64,000 bases of DNA. It comes from Echria macrotheca. Lineage: Eukaryota; Ascomycota; Sordariomycetes; Sordariales; Schizotheciaceae. The stretch is from the NCBI GenBank assembly GCA_030411725.1, contig MU839832.1, positions 1,736,001-1,800,000 on the forward strand. Direction: 5' to 3'. Position 1 is the first letter of the stretch; each line of letters begins with the position of its first letter. The notes under the pieces were generated by a model. The model was not told the origin of the DNA. It searched no databases and worked only from the letters and a program-made list of their open reading frames with translations. A program made the translations under genes and the position numbers. Below, piece by piece: positions 34,607-44,961 of this stretch.

Positions 34607-35884
34607 ATGCCGATCCGCAACACCATCAAGAAGGGCGCTGCCCCGCCCCCCGATGCGAAGGCGCCCACGGGCAGCTACGCAGTCCAAATGTCGCGGCCCA
34701 CGGCGTACCAGCCGATCCGTCCCAATCCCACCGTCACGGCACCGGCCTTCTCCTACGGCGACAGCATCCCGGCCATGAGCACCCGCGACCTGAACTACTT
34801 CTTCCGCCTCGCCGCGTCGCTGTACGATCCCATCGAGGACCCAACCTTCGGTCCCAGCAGCAACGCCAGCTTCTCCTATCCCTCGCCCAGCAGCCCCATG
34901 AGCGGCACCTCCTCGAGCTGGAGTTTCTCCAACCTCCCTCCCACGGCTAGCGGTCCCGCCGCACCTCTCGCCGACGCGCCCCCAGCCTACTCACACGTCT
35001 CACCCGTCCCCACCGGCGGAACCCAGGGAACCCAGGGACCAACAACAAGCGGAGGAGGAGGAGGAATCGACCCGACCGCCCTCCTCGTACTCTCCCTCTT
35101 CCGCCAAACCCGCACAGACATCCACCCCATCTCGGAGCGCTTCCACCTCGGCACGGCCGACCGCCAGCCGCTCTACTCGCTGTCAGCGCAGCCCAGCATC
35201 CGGTCCGCGACCGAGTTCAACGAGCTGGCCGTCTCGCGCCGCGACCCAGTCGCGGGCACGTGGCATGCTACCTGTACGGCGGAGATCGAGCCGGCGCTGG
35301 AGCTGGTTAAGCCTGGGCGGTGGACGGTTGCGAAGCTTGTGCTGGATGCGATGCCGGTTTGGAAGAAGATGGTGTCGGGGCGGGTGGTGCAGAGTAGTGT
35401 GGATGGGGTGGAGAGGAGGGGGACACGGCTGAGCTTGGTGTGGGGGGATAGGGGGTCGCTTGGTGCCTTGGGCGAGGCGTATGGTCTTTGGTGGGACGAT
35501 GGGGGGGAGCAGGGCTCGGCCGAGGCGTTTTATGTGTGTGAGGGGTGGAGGGGATTCGGTACGCAGGGGGTGATTCGGGTGAAGAGTGCGGCTAGGGATG
35601 CGGGTGGGAGGTATATGGACCCGCGAAATGTGCCGGGAGATTTGGCGGTGGTTTACTTCTTTGGTGACGGGAAGACGCCGCCGAGGTTGGTGTGTGGACG
35701 GGCCGATGCTCAGGTGCGCATGGATGTGCTGATGGCAGGGCTGATGGTGTTGATGGTCGTGGAGACGAGGAAGGCTGCCGTGGTGAAGGAGTATGGGTCT
35801 TTGCCGGCTTATGACTCGATGGCGCATTGGGGGTCGACCTTGGTGGAACGGGGTCCGGACTACAATGAGGCTTACATGAGCTAA
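34607..35884 (+). CDS. Hypothetical protein, 425 aa
   Basis: Single exon from the ATG in CAAGATGCCG. I do not recognise the family. Residues 1-160 are low in complexity and rich in Pro/Ser/Thr/Gly, with a polyglycine run and PPAYSH-type motifs. Residues of about 165-425 form the conserved-looking part (RRDPVAGTWHATCTAEIEP, PGDLAVVYFFGDGKTPPRLVCGR). A moderately hydrophobic helix lies near 375-395 (MDVLMAGLMVLMVVETR). The codon bias changes along the gene: the first half uses C-ending codons, the second half mostly G-ending codons. It is divergent from the Gly-rich protein gene. Confidence 0.7.
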   Translation: MPIRNTIKKGAAPPPDAKAPTGSYAVQMSRPTAYQPIRPNPTVTAPAFSYGDSIPAMSTRDLNYFFRLAASLYDPIEDPTFGPSSNASFSYPSPSSPMSGTSSSWSFSNLPPTASGPAAPLADAPPAYSHVSPVPTGGTQGTQGPTTSGGGGGIDPTALLVLSLFRQTRTDIHPISERFHLGTADRQPLYSLSAQPSIRSATEFNELAVSRRDPVAGTWHATCTAEIEPALELVKPGRWTVAKLVLDAMPVWKKMVSGRVVQSSVDGVERRGTRLSLVWGDRGSLGALGEAYGLWWDDGGEQGSAEAFYVCEGWRGFGTQGVIRVKSAARDAGGRYMDPRNVPGDLAVVYFFGDGKTPPRLVCGRADAQVRMDVLMAGLMVLMVVETRKAAVVKEYGSLPAYDSMAHWGSTLVERGPDYNEAYMS

Positions 35885-36220
35885 ATGCTAACCGTACCGT
35901 AGCTGGAATTGGATTGTACTGAATTACTCCGAAGCGTTAGCGTAGGGCTGTGCTGACGGCTCAACGAAGTGACGTAGAGCCTACCAGGTATAATCGTCTA
36001 CCTGGTACAAACCTCCGTATTGCGGCGATTGGTTGGGTAATGCCGATCGCGGATCCAGGTCTGGTCCAGCCCGGCTATGCTGCAGCTGAGATGGTGTGGC
36101 TGAGCTCTCTCCCGTATATTGCGGGCCCTATATTTGCCCAACCAAGGACCAAATCGTTATTAGTACCTTACTTTCCCCGATCCTGCCATCGCAAACACGG
36201 CAAATCCCATCCCAAGCGCG
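35885..36220. other. Intergenic
   Basis: Short spacer between two plus-strand genes, presumably holding the terminator of the first and the promoter of the antiporter-like gene. An imperfect inverted pair CTACCAGGTATAA / CTACCTGGTACAA lies near 35980-36010. Confidence 0.4.
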
Positions 36221-37682
36221 ATGGTAGACTTCGACAGCACGAAATATGACGATCGCGACACCGGTCGTGGCCTACGCCAGCGCCGTCCATTTGGAAGAAG
36301 CACCAGCTGTCCTCCAAGCACCACAGGAAGATGGAACGATGTCGCCGGCAATGATTTGCTTAGCCCAACCAACACTTATCAATCCGGTGACAGCGGCTCC
36401 AAGCCCAATATCAGTGCTTCCTCCGCCGCGGCAGAAGAGGTGGTGGACATCCCCGAACCCTTCACCGTCGCCAACCAGTTACGGCGTGTATTTTTCAGCT
36501 CATGGCTGAATATCCTGCTCCTGGCCGCCCCAGCCGGGATTGCGCTACACTTTGCGCAGTTTTCTGCCGCCCCTATTGCCACGTTCGTGGTTAACGCCGC
36601 GGCCTTGATGCCTTTGAGTGTCATGCTCTCCTTTGCAACAGACGAAGTGGCGCTGAGAGCGGGAAATACCATCGGAGGCTTGTTGAATGTGACTTTTGGG
36701 TTCGTTCCATATCTTCTTTTATCCCTCGGGCATCCCAGTCCTCCCCAAGCTAACAGTACTTTGAAAGCAACGCGGTCGAGTTGATCGTGTCCATTGTGGC
36801 ACTCCTTCAGCATGAGATCGTCATCGTCCAGACCGCCCTAGTTGGCAGCATCCTTTCCAACTTACTCCTCGTGCTGGGTGTGGCTTTCCTACTTGGCGGC
36901 GCGCGTCGAAGTGAACAGCACCTCAACAGGACGGCTGCCGAGACAGCTGCAGGTCTTCTGGCCATGGCGGTGGCGGGCGTTATGTTGCCGACGGTGTTTG
37001 ACCTAGCTTCGAGCACCCCTGCCGCAACTATCGCCCACATATCCCGAGGTACTTCGGTAATCCTCCTGATAGTGTACGGGGCCTACCTTGTCTTCCAGCT
37101 CAGGACCCACCGCGACTTACTGACGGATACAATGGTCGCTTCCACAACAAAGCCGAAGCTACACGCCACGGTCGCAATTGCACTGCTTGTCGGGTCGACG
37201 TCCCTCGTCGCCGTCTGCGCAGAATTTCTTGTTGAGAGCATCGACGGCGTCACGGAAAAGTTAGACGTCAGCAGGGAGTTCATTGGTCTGGTCCTCCTCC
37301 CCATAGTCGGCAACGTGCCAAGCCTGGTGGTAGCAACAGCGGCGGCACTGCGCAACCATGCCGACCTAGCCATCGTGGTGACTGTCGGCGCCAGCTTGCA
37401 GGTCGCCCTCTTCGTGCTGCCGCTGGTTGTCGTCGTCGGCTGGGGACTGGGCATCGACGGCATGACGCTGAGCTTCGACGTTTTCCAGGTCACGCTGCTC
37501 TTCGTCTCGGTTCTGCTGGTCAATTTCCAGATCACTACAGGCCGGACTTACTGGCTAAGTGGCGCGTTGCTGATACAGCTGTTTGCGATAGTGGCCACTT
37601 GCTCATGGTGTGAGTGCTCCTAAATCTAATAATCTCTTGCCCTCCCTCCGAAACAGATGCCAGGCTTACCATCTTGCGATAA
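36221..37682 (+). CDS. CAX-type cation/H+ antiporter (VCX1-like) with altered second motif, 448 aa
   Basis: Exons are 36221-36699, 36768-37609 and a short last exon 37657-37682, with introns of 68 nt (GTTCGT...GAAAG) and 47 nt (GTGAGT...ACAG). If the last intron is not removed the frame ends at 37623 (444 aa). A hydrophilic N-tail of about 85 residues is followed by about eleven membrane helices. The first alpha-repeat is canonical: NTIGGLLNVTFGNAVELIVS, with the ion-binding Glu. The second reads GLVLLPIVGNVPSLVVATA where CAX proteins normally have GNAAEH, so the second essential Glu and the His are gone. VCX1-type proteins load Ca2+ into the vacuole in exchange for protons. This protein probably differs in transport or ion choice. 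DNA quality appears good and the frame is intact, so it is not an obvious pseudogene. Confidence 0.83.
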
Positions 37683-37964
37683 TGTTTAGGGTACCCATCA
37701 GACGACACGAAGTCTGCCTAGAGATCATTCCGAACATATGGTTACACTTTTACGTTATAAACACATCTATACGTAATCGACGCAGGGTTGGCGTCAGAAA
37801 ACAGTGTTTTAATTTTCCCTTTTTTTGATGATGAAAAAGCAAAGAGGATACCCATGTATACGTAGCGACTATACCTAGATAAATGTTCTTATGGAGTTCC
37901 ATCTTGTTATACTCATCGGCCATACCTTAGCCAGTAATCTCTCTTGAATCACTTGGGCCGCGGT

Positions 37965-40185
37965 TTACTCCCAGTCCTCAATAATGATACTCGCAGCCTA
38001 ATGCGCCAAATTTTGTTAGCCCCGTCTGTTGACGCAGCTTTCATGAAAGTGGGCACACTTACCTTCTCAGCAACAGCATACACCGTCGCGCTGAGATGCG
38101 CACTGGGGAGTATCGGGAACACGCCGGCGTCGACAATCCTCCTGCACACCCCCAAGTGTCAGCACTCGTGTTGACTCCTTAGGACTGCCGTACCACCCCC
38201 GGGGCCGCAACCACAGACGTGGATAGGGGGGAAAAAAACTCACAATCCCATCACCCCGTAAACCTTCAAATCCGCCCCCACCACTCCTCCCTCCCCCCTC
38301 GGCACCATCGCCGTCGTGCAACAAGGATGCATAAACGATTGCGTCGTCGCCCCTCGAATCCACTTCACCAACTCCTCATCACTCTGTACATCCCTCCCAG
38401 GATTTACCTCCACAGCCCCCAACCCCTTCAACGTCGCCGACTGTATCGTCTTCCGGATATACCGCGTGTGGACCAAGTGTAAGTCCATATCAATCGGATT
38501 CGAAGCAGAGCGGTAGTCCAGTACGGGAAGAGACAAAGGATGTGTGACGTTGAGACGGACGGTGCCTCGCGAGAAAGGGTGTAGTAGCACAGCGGGGAGG
38601 TTCGTGCCGGTGGAGAAGGCAGACTCTAGAGATGGGGCGTGGGGGTTGGAATATATCCCCCAGAGTGCACGAAGCTGAGAGCGGTAACCTGCTACTAGAG
38701 TGGGATCGGAGGCGTAGGATGCGGGGAGGTATAACTCGGATGGGGGTGCTGTCGCAAGGGAGCGGATCCGGGAGAGGATGGTGGATAGGGTGGACGGGGT
38801 GGTCATGTTGGGCAGGGAGGGCCAGATGAACGAGTTGGACATCGCGAGAGTGTAAGGGCCGGTGGCGGGGGTCGCGTTGAAGGCGGCGAGGGCGGCAGCG
38901 GCGAAAGTGGCGTTTAGCATGGCCGAGGGGAGGGGGCCCGGGAATTTGGGCGGGGTGGTATCTGAGTGTTTAGCTTTCTTTTCGAGAATAATCCCACTCC
39001 TCAGACGCGGAGAGGCTGACTTCGGTGAGAGGAGTAACTTACACTTCCAGTCAACGGCAGGCCCGGAATGATCCTGCAAATTCGAGCCCACCCCCGGAAG
39101 ATCCACCACTACCGGAATACCAAGACTCCTAAGAAACTCTCCAAGCCCGATCCCACTTCGTTGCAGAATCGCCGGTGTCCCAAACACGCCCGCAGCCAGC
39201 ACTACCTCGGCCTTGACACTGATATTCCTCGTCTCCCCGGTATCAACTGACCGTATCTCAACCGTCGGAGGTCCCGACCTTGGATTCCCTGCTCGATACA
39301 CCACTCTAGCAACCTGATGCCTCACAAGAAGGTGATAGTTCGTTCGCGCCCCATTGGCAACGACATCAGCATAATGACCCAGTCCCGCATGCGAACGCCT
39401 TGCCGTAACCGGGTGCTCTGATATCGGGACCCAGCAGAGCCCCTCCTTGTTGCCACTCGCACACTCATCGTTCAATTCGATGCCGGTATCCTGCCAGGCA
39501 TTCCTCACCGTAAAGTGATCCCCCCATTGGAAGGGCGGCAGACTGGCGTAGATAGGCGTGGTATTCCCATACACCGCGGAATCCCAAGTGTAATTGAACT
39601 CCCTCGTGATCTCCGAGGATGGCGGTGTGAATGTGACGCTCTTCTTGAAGAAGGGGTAGATGCCCTCCCAGTTCCAGCGCGGCGATGTGGAATTTGGCAG
39701 TTGGAGCTGATCCCACGCGTCGTAGTCGTATCTCGAGCCGCGATCAAAGACCATGCCGTTCACAGCGCTGCTTCCGCCGACTACTCTGCCCGCCAGGACG
39801 AAGGCGGTGCTGTTGTTGAGCTCTGGGCTCGGTGTCGAGGTGAGCTCCCATCGGCTGGCGCCCCCGCCTGTCTCGCCCCAGATAAGTTTGGGGGGGTCGA
39901 ATTGGCCCGGGGCGTATTCGATGTCGCCCTGTTCGATGACGAGGGTGCTTTCTAGGAGGTGTAAGTTGTGGCTTTAGGGGGTTGGACGGTTTAAGTAAAA
40001 ATACTATTAGGAAAAGCCTCGGTGAGGCGATCGGCCACTGTTAGGCCGCTGGTTCCGCCGCCGACGATGACGAAGTCATAGGCGTCTAGAAGCTCTTGGG
40101 ATTGCGGGGTGAGCGTTTGTCTGGCATGGCGAGAAGACGTCAATGCAAGTCTCGCAAATGTCAGAATGGTTAATTGAAGCTTCAT
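37965..40185 (-). CDS. Secreted GMC oxidoreductase (aryl-alcohol/glucose-oxidase-like), 639 aa
   Basis: Five exons: 40185-40005, 39951-39043, 38961-38244, 38141-38063 and 37997-37965. The introns are 53, 81, 102 and 65 nt and all keep the frame. MKLQLTILTFARLALTSSRHA is a signal peptide. The FAD-binding start YDFVIVGGGTSGLTVADRL, GMC signature 1 (GRVVGGSSAVNGMVFDRG) and signature 2 (GVFGTPAILQRSGIG) are all present. The two catalytic positions near the C-terminus are the His in SFMHPCCTTAMVPR and the His in PSAHLSATVYAVAEK. The end, AASIIIEDWE, matches the family. These flavoenzymes oxidise alcohols or sugars with O2 and release H2O2, outside the cell. Substrate is not evident. Many NxT/S sites (NSTS, NYTW, NATF) fit secretion. 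Confidence 0.9.
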
Positions 40186-40550
40186 TTTCGGTCCGCTGAG
40201 AGGTGGTGTCTTCCTCAGTTGTGGTGAAGGGAGGAGTAAGGTGCGTTATTCCATCACCTAAGCGCAGTTTGGTGCCTGGAGTGACGTGAGGCGGGTAAAA
40301 TGCTTGGCCGGTAGTTTAAGAACTCACCCCGCGTTATTATACGGCAGTGTGGTATGCTCGGATTAGACGTGACCCGAATGGACCCGTCTCCCGTGGGTAC
40401 ACCGGCACACAGGAAAGCTATCACCCAGGTATCGTCCTATGAGTGTGAGCTGGTGGTACCCTATATTTGCTTCGCGTTCCGGCTCCCGGGCCAGAAACCC
40501 AGCAGTCGTTTTGTAACCTATCTTAACTTATACCTGTAACATGTCCGTTC
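40186..40550. other. Intergenic
   Basis: Promoter of the GMC gene and 3' flank of the chromate-transporter pseudogene. Nothing else seen. Confidence 0.5.
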
Positions 40551-42217
40551 CTACTCCAAGAAAAGAAACTGTCCCGTGACTGCACCCATAATCACCAGCA
40601 AGAGTGACGTGTACTTGTTGGTGAACTTGTACAAAACCACAAGAGCCAGCACGTAAAGCACTGCAGCCGGGCCAACTTGAGCCGTTGCGGCCATCGCCTC
40701 ACCAATCGGTTTTCCCCTCACCCTGTCGAGAGAGCCTTCTACACTCGCTTTGAGAATCTGCATCGCAATGACAGCAATAACGCCAATTACCGAACCGCAT
40801 AGTCCGTCGAAAAAGCTAGCGAGGAACTATTTTCCGAATTGCAGCAGGTCAGTTGACGTTCTTCCAGCGGCAAAAAAGGAGCGGATACTGACCTTGTTCC
40901 GGACCAACTTTTCCAACAGTTCATGCCCTGCAACTGTGAATACAAAACACGGGAAGAACATGCCCAAAGTGATAATCACTGCTCCTGCGAAGGCCTCGCC
41001 CAGTGAACCATCCAAGTAGGCTCCCTAAAAACCCACAAAGGTGGCAAAAATAACAAGCGGCGCCGGCAGGATATTCCCAATGGCAATCCCGTCGATAAAC
41101 ACGCTCTGCGGGAGCCATGCCCCCATCAGGACAGCCTCGACCTGCACGAACGGAATGGCCGTGTACGCACCGCCGAACGAGAGGCTGCCGGCTACCAGAC
41201 CGAGCACAAAGAGGTTAATCAATGACGGGGTTTTAGCGATCCCAAGGGCCAATGACACCGGGGAGGGTACACCTCGGAACACGACATAGCGTGCGAATCC
41301 GACGTATTGCAAGACGAACAGAGCAGCGGCAGGGATCCAAAGCCGTCTAGCGATAAAAGTGTAGATCGCGCCGTAGAGACCAAGGGAGATAAAGCTATAA
41401 AGGCAATCTGATTAGAATAGTCTGTGCCTCGAAGTGGTGTGTGCTCGCTTGGACAGACACTCACATATTTATGCGCAGTGCCATATTGATTGCGGTGCAG
41501 ATAGCGGCGATGATAAGAAACGGGTCCGTCTTCTTGGTGTCATGTTTCCTGACAGAGTGATCTGCGATTTTAGAGTTGCTCGGAGGATCTGAAAAAAAAA
41601 AGCACCTAGTTAACCACACCATCGCTTCCAGATCTTGGTCAACAAATCATAACGGAGCCCCCTACCATGGCCGCCACGATGGGCTGCAGCGCCCGGAAGG
41701 ACGCATTGAAATATCTGTTCTCAAACCCAGCCAGCGAGTACAGATAGCTCGCCAGCAGCATCAACACAAAGCCCGGCAGAATAAACGCCACTCCGGCGAC
41801 AATCCCCCCGAGCCTGCCGGCCGACAGGCAGCCAAAGAACATGCACAGCTCGGCGGCCTCGGGTCCGGGGAGGATCTGGTACACGGCGAAGACGCGCTGG
41901 AAGCGCGGGAGGGTAATCCACTTGTCCTGGACCACGAGCTTCTCCTTGATCAGCGCGATCTGGGCGACGGGACCGCCCCAGGCGAAGAGGCCGAAGTTGT
42001 AGAAGAAGAACCAGAAGAGCCGCGGGTAGGATAGCTGGGGGACGTTGGTGTTGTCGCCGAGGCCCATCTGATCAGAGAGAGTGTTGTTGGGTGTGATTTC
42101 CTTGCCATCGGCTCCGGCTCCGGCTTCGGGAGGGTCGACCGTCTGGGACTCGACATCTGCCTTCTTGTCCGGCGACAAGGCCACCGTCCGTTCCGAGGGT
42201 GAGGGTTCTGGCGCCAT
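40551..42217 (-). pseudogene. Chromate transporter (CHR family), disrupted
   Basis: Four exons can be traced: 42217-41666, 41588-41465, 41394-40893 and 40827-40551, with introns of 77, 70 and 65 nt. CHR proteins are membrane anion transporters (chromate/sulfate) with two homologous halves. Both halves are visible: VYQILPGPEAAELCMFFGCL with GGIVAGVAFILPGFVLML, and FGGAYTAIPFVQ with GNILPAPLVIFATFVGF. Two lesions are present. In exon 2 the frame opened after the splice (ILRAT) must shift near 41571-41575 to reach KIADHSVRKHDTKKTDPF. In exon 3 an in-frame TAG at 41027-41025 interrupts VGF-stop-GAYLDGSLGEAF, after which the same frame runs on intact to FLFLE. The rest is well conserved, so inactivation is recent or the bases are misread. 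The start ATG at 42217 is the first in frame (MAPEPSPSERT). Confidence 0.8.
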
Positions 42218-42664
42218 TGTACGGGATCCTCGGAAGAATGGATGCTTTGGAAGTGCGTGCAAAGTCTCGGGGAGTCAGATTTGAAACGGAGGCTCACGAT
42301 AGGTAGGTAGTCTTTATGTGCCATCACTGCCTTCCCCCGTGTGCTCATTCTCAGATGGCTGATGCGGGTGGACGGATAGGCGAGTCATGATTGGCTAATC
42401 TCCCCAAGCTGGTGACAGTCAATCGGTGTTAGCTTGTCCTGCTGCCGACGGCAAGGGATGTTGTTGGTGTGGGGGGTGGTCTCGGTGGACGGACAGCTAG
42501 CCTTTGATTGGCTGGATGTTGAGAGGGAACTGGCAGAGGACGGACAGGCAGGTTATTATTGGCTAACACTTTGTTTCCCCATCTCTTCCGACTTCGTCCC
42601 TTCACCCCCTTCCCCCAAGAGTTCCAGTTCCTTTGACGACCAACCTCCGTCTTCTCAGGACAAA
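42218..42664. promoter_or_regulatory. Divergent promoter region, chromate transporter / bZIP
   Basis: A 447-bp interval lies between the two divergent start codons. CCAAT-box-like motifs (GATTGGCTAA near 42391, GATTGGCTGG near 42507, TATTGGCTAA near 42557) occur three times, and CCAAT/HAP-complex control is plausible. No gene inside. Confidence 0.5.
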
Positions 42665-44961
42665 ATGGCGACCCCGATTGAATTGCGAGAGGAAACGACC
42701 AGTCCCTCCACTGAGTCCACTCCGCTTCCTCCTATAGCCGTCGTAAGAATCACCCACTACTCGACACGGTAGAACCGAAGCGTCTGCAAGGTAGGCACTG
42801 ACCGTGGCCGCCGGAAAAGCGACACACCCAATGCCCCAACGCCTCAAAAACGCTACGTCTCACCGAGAACAAGCGTCGCTATCGAGCTCGCCGCAAAGAA
42901 TACCATACTGGGGGTGCGTGGGGTGCGCGAAGGCTATCAAGCCTAACCAATAATTCTAGCTCAGCAGTGCAGAGAAGTGTAAGTCGATCCGAGAAGTGTA
43001 ACTACTTGTACCCCAGTCAGGAAGATCCGAGCCCTCTGATTGGCTATAGAATAGCCGGCACGCACGGGCCTTGGCAGGTGGTTACGGGGCGACAGCAATT
43101 GAGGGGCCTAGTGTAGCTGGGCAACCTAATTACGTGATAAAAAGCGCACAGACCACTACAGCACTTGCATACATTTAAAGGTTACATATAGTATCTAAAT
43201 ACCCTAACCCTGCAGCCTGTGCCAGGCCCTTACGTACCAATTACCTCACGCAACCACCTTACGCAACCACCTCGCACAACCACCTTGTAATTACCTAACA
43301 GTAACAACCTACGTAGTAAAAGCCCTAATTAGTTTCTATCTTTAACAATTATCTAGTTAAAAGATCTAAGGTTTACCTATAAGTAGAAAAATCCAGGGTA
43401 TAGGGTACAGGGGCCCGTACGGTCAGTCAGTCGGTCGGTCGCACAAAGGTATTCGATCACGTACAAAACAGCTTAACTACACGCAAACGAGTCAGCCATT
43501 TAACTTCTAAGGGGTACTTACCTGATTAAAGGGGGTATAATTAAAGGGGGTTTGATCGGGGTTAGTTGGTTGCCTTAGTGTTGCGATGGCTACAGTTAAA
43601 CCCTTTGTAAAGGTTGCAAGATTAACGAAGTTCCTAAGTTTCTAAAAGCCGTAAAAAAAAGGTATAAAATAGTTGCCTGGCTAACTAGGTAGCTAGCCGG
43701 CAATAACGATTATTTATAACTGCGATTGAGTAAAGGGGATTGCTAGTAGTTGATTAGCCGTTAACTAGCCGTTAAATCGCTCCAAGAATTAAAATTACGA
43801 TTACCTACCTTTACAAGCCGATAAGGGCTTGGTAGGGTCGTAGGGCTGTGTAAAGGCTTATTTACACTACGGTTTACCTCCTAACACCCCCTAATTTAAT
43901 AAATAACCTCTTATATAACGGTATATCGCTGACCTTGCTGCCGTGCCCCCTTTTACCCGGTATATTACGGTACAATACCAGGCCCCATCTGGCTCGCTAT
44001 GGCCAATTAAAGGGCTCGTATTTGACCTATAGCACCCCTATAAGTGGGTCAAAAAAGTTGGAATTCTCGGAAGCAGTTGGACTTCTCTGGGTCGTAAGGC
44101 TTCTCGCAATGGTTAGGCTAACTCATCTAGAAGAGCCATGTTGCACTTCTCGCGCCCTACTTTTTCCCGCTATGGTACTTGTCAGACCTCGAGAGCCGCC
44201 TAGCAGAAGCGCGAGAGCAAGGGATACAAGCGACAAAGGAAGTGCAGCTGGCGGCACGCCGGGTCGCAGTTGAGAACGGACAGCTCCGGGAGCTCCTTCG
44301 GCTGGTCGGCTTTGCCGATGATGACATTGACGTGTGGGTAGGGCGCGGCGGCCTCGGAGATGGTCAAGACGGGTCGAGTTGCGGCCGACGGCGGGAAATA
44401 GCGCAGCTGGCCAGGCGAATTGGGGCATTTGCAGCAGGGGACAGCGGGGAGGTAGCGGAAGAGAGGACACCGCAGCTGAGCGAGGATGTCAGTGCCCGGG
44501 AGGAGACGCTAAGCACGGAACAGGCGCCGGAAAGTCAGCGCAGCATCGGAGAGCCGTCGGAACTTTGCTCTTCCCGCTACTCGGATTCCGGGGCCCCGGC
44601 GACCTGCCACTCAACAGTAACGACAGGCGAAGATGGTCCCGTCCCGGAGGCAGAGGCCCGAGCTTGTCCGGGCGAAGTCCTGCCTCCATGCAAACTTCTC
44701 ACTCGACTCGCAAAAGATCCCGCGGCGGACATCACCAATGTTCCTGTCCCCGCCAGTTCTGAGCTGTTTCGGGATGCTACGCGTCCTGGAGATATCGAGT
44801 GCAGGAAGGCATATGAGATGCTGATATCCTACGCCGTATCAGATGAGAAGATGGACTACGTTGCTAAAGCGTTGGAAGGTGGCTGCACGGCGAATGGGAA
44901 AGGAGGGTGTGCGGTGAAACCAAAAGTTGTTTTGCAGGCGCTGGACCATTTGTGTGGGTAA
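42665..44961 (+). pseudogene. bZIP transcription factor gene split by a transposable element
   Basis: Exon 1 (42665-42742, MATPIELREETTSP...) joins through a 77-nt intron (GTAAGA...AAAAG) to exon 2 at 42820. Exon 2 encodes TLRLTENKRRYRARRKEY, the basic DNA-binding region of a fungal bZIP factor (N-x7-R core). Coding then stops at a TA dinucleotide (42901-42902). The frame resumes after the second TA (44176-44177) with LSDLESRLAEAREQGIQAT, the leucine zipper, and LAARRVAVENGQLRELL. It continues to a family-typical C-terminal domain (CRKAYEMLISYAVSDEKMD, GGCTANGKGGCAV) and a TAA at 44959-44961. Removing the element and one TA restores an uninterrupted frame across the basic region-zipper junction. 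In its present form the gene cannot make an intact bZIP unless the insert is spliced out, and I see no suitable splice sites. Target genes unknown. Confidence 0.85.
42903..44175. mobile_element. TA-flanked terminal-inverted-repeat element, 1273 bp, AT-rich, degenerate (Tc1/mariner/pogo-like)
   Basis: The left end begins CCATACTGGGGGTGCGTG and the reverse complement of the right end begins CCATAGCGGGAAAAAGTAGG. Further matches follow (GGTGCGCGAAGGC versus GGGCGCGAGAAGTGC), giving an imperfect inverted repeat of about 30 bp whose mismatches are largely A/G or C/T changes. Each end abuts a TA, the target duplication of Tc1/mariner elements. The interior from about 43140 to 44000 is strongly AT-rich with very many TpA steps, the composition expected after RIP. 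No open transposase frame remains. Length is below the usual 1.3-2 kb of full elements, so it may be non-autonomous or internally deleted. Confidence 0.8.

Noticed and set aside
43203..43216. ACCCTAACCCT, similar to telomeric repeat
   Set aside because: Only about two units and inside a transposable element. No evidence of a telomere or fusion.
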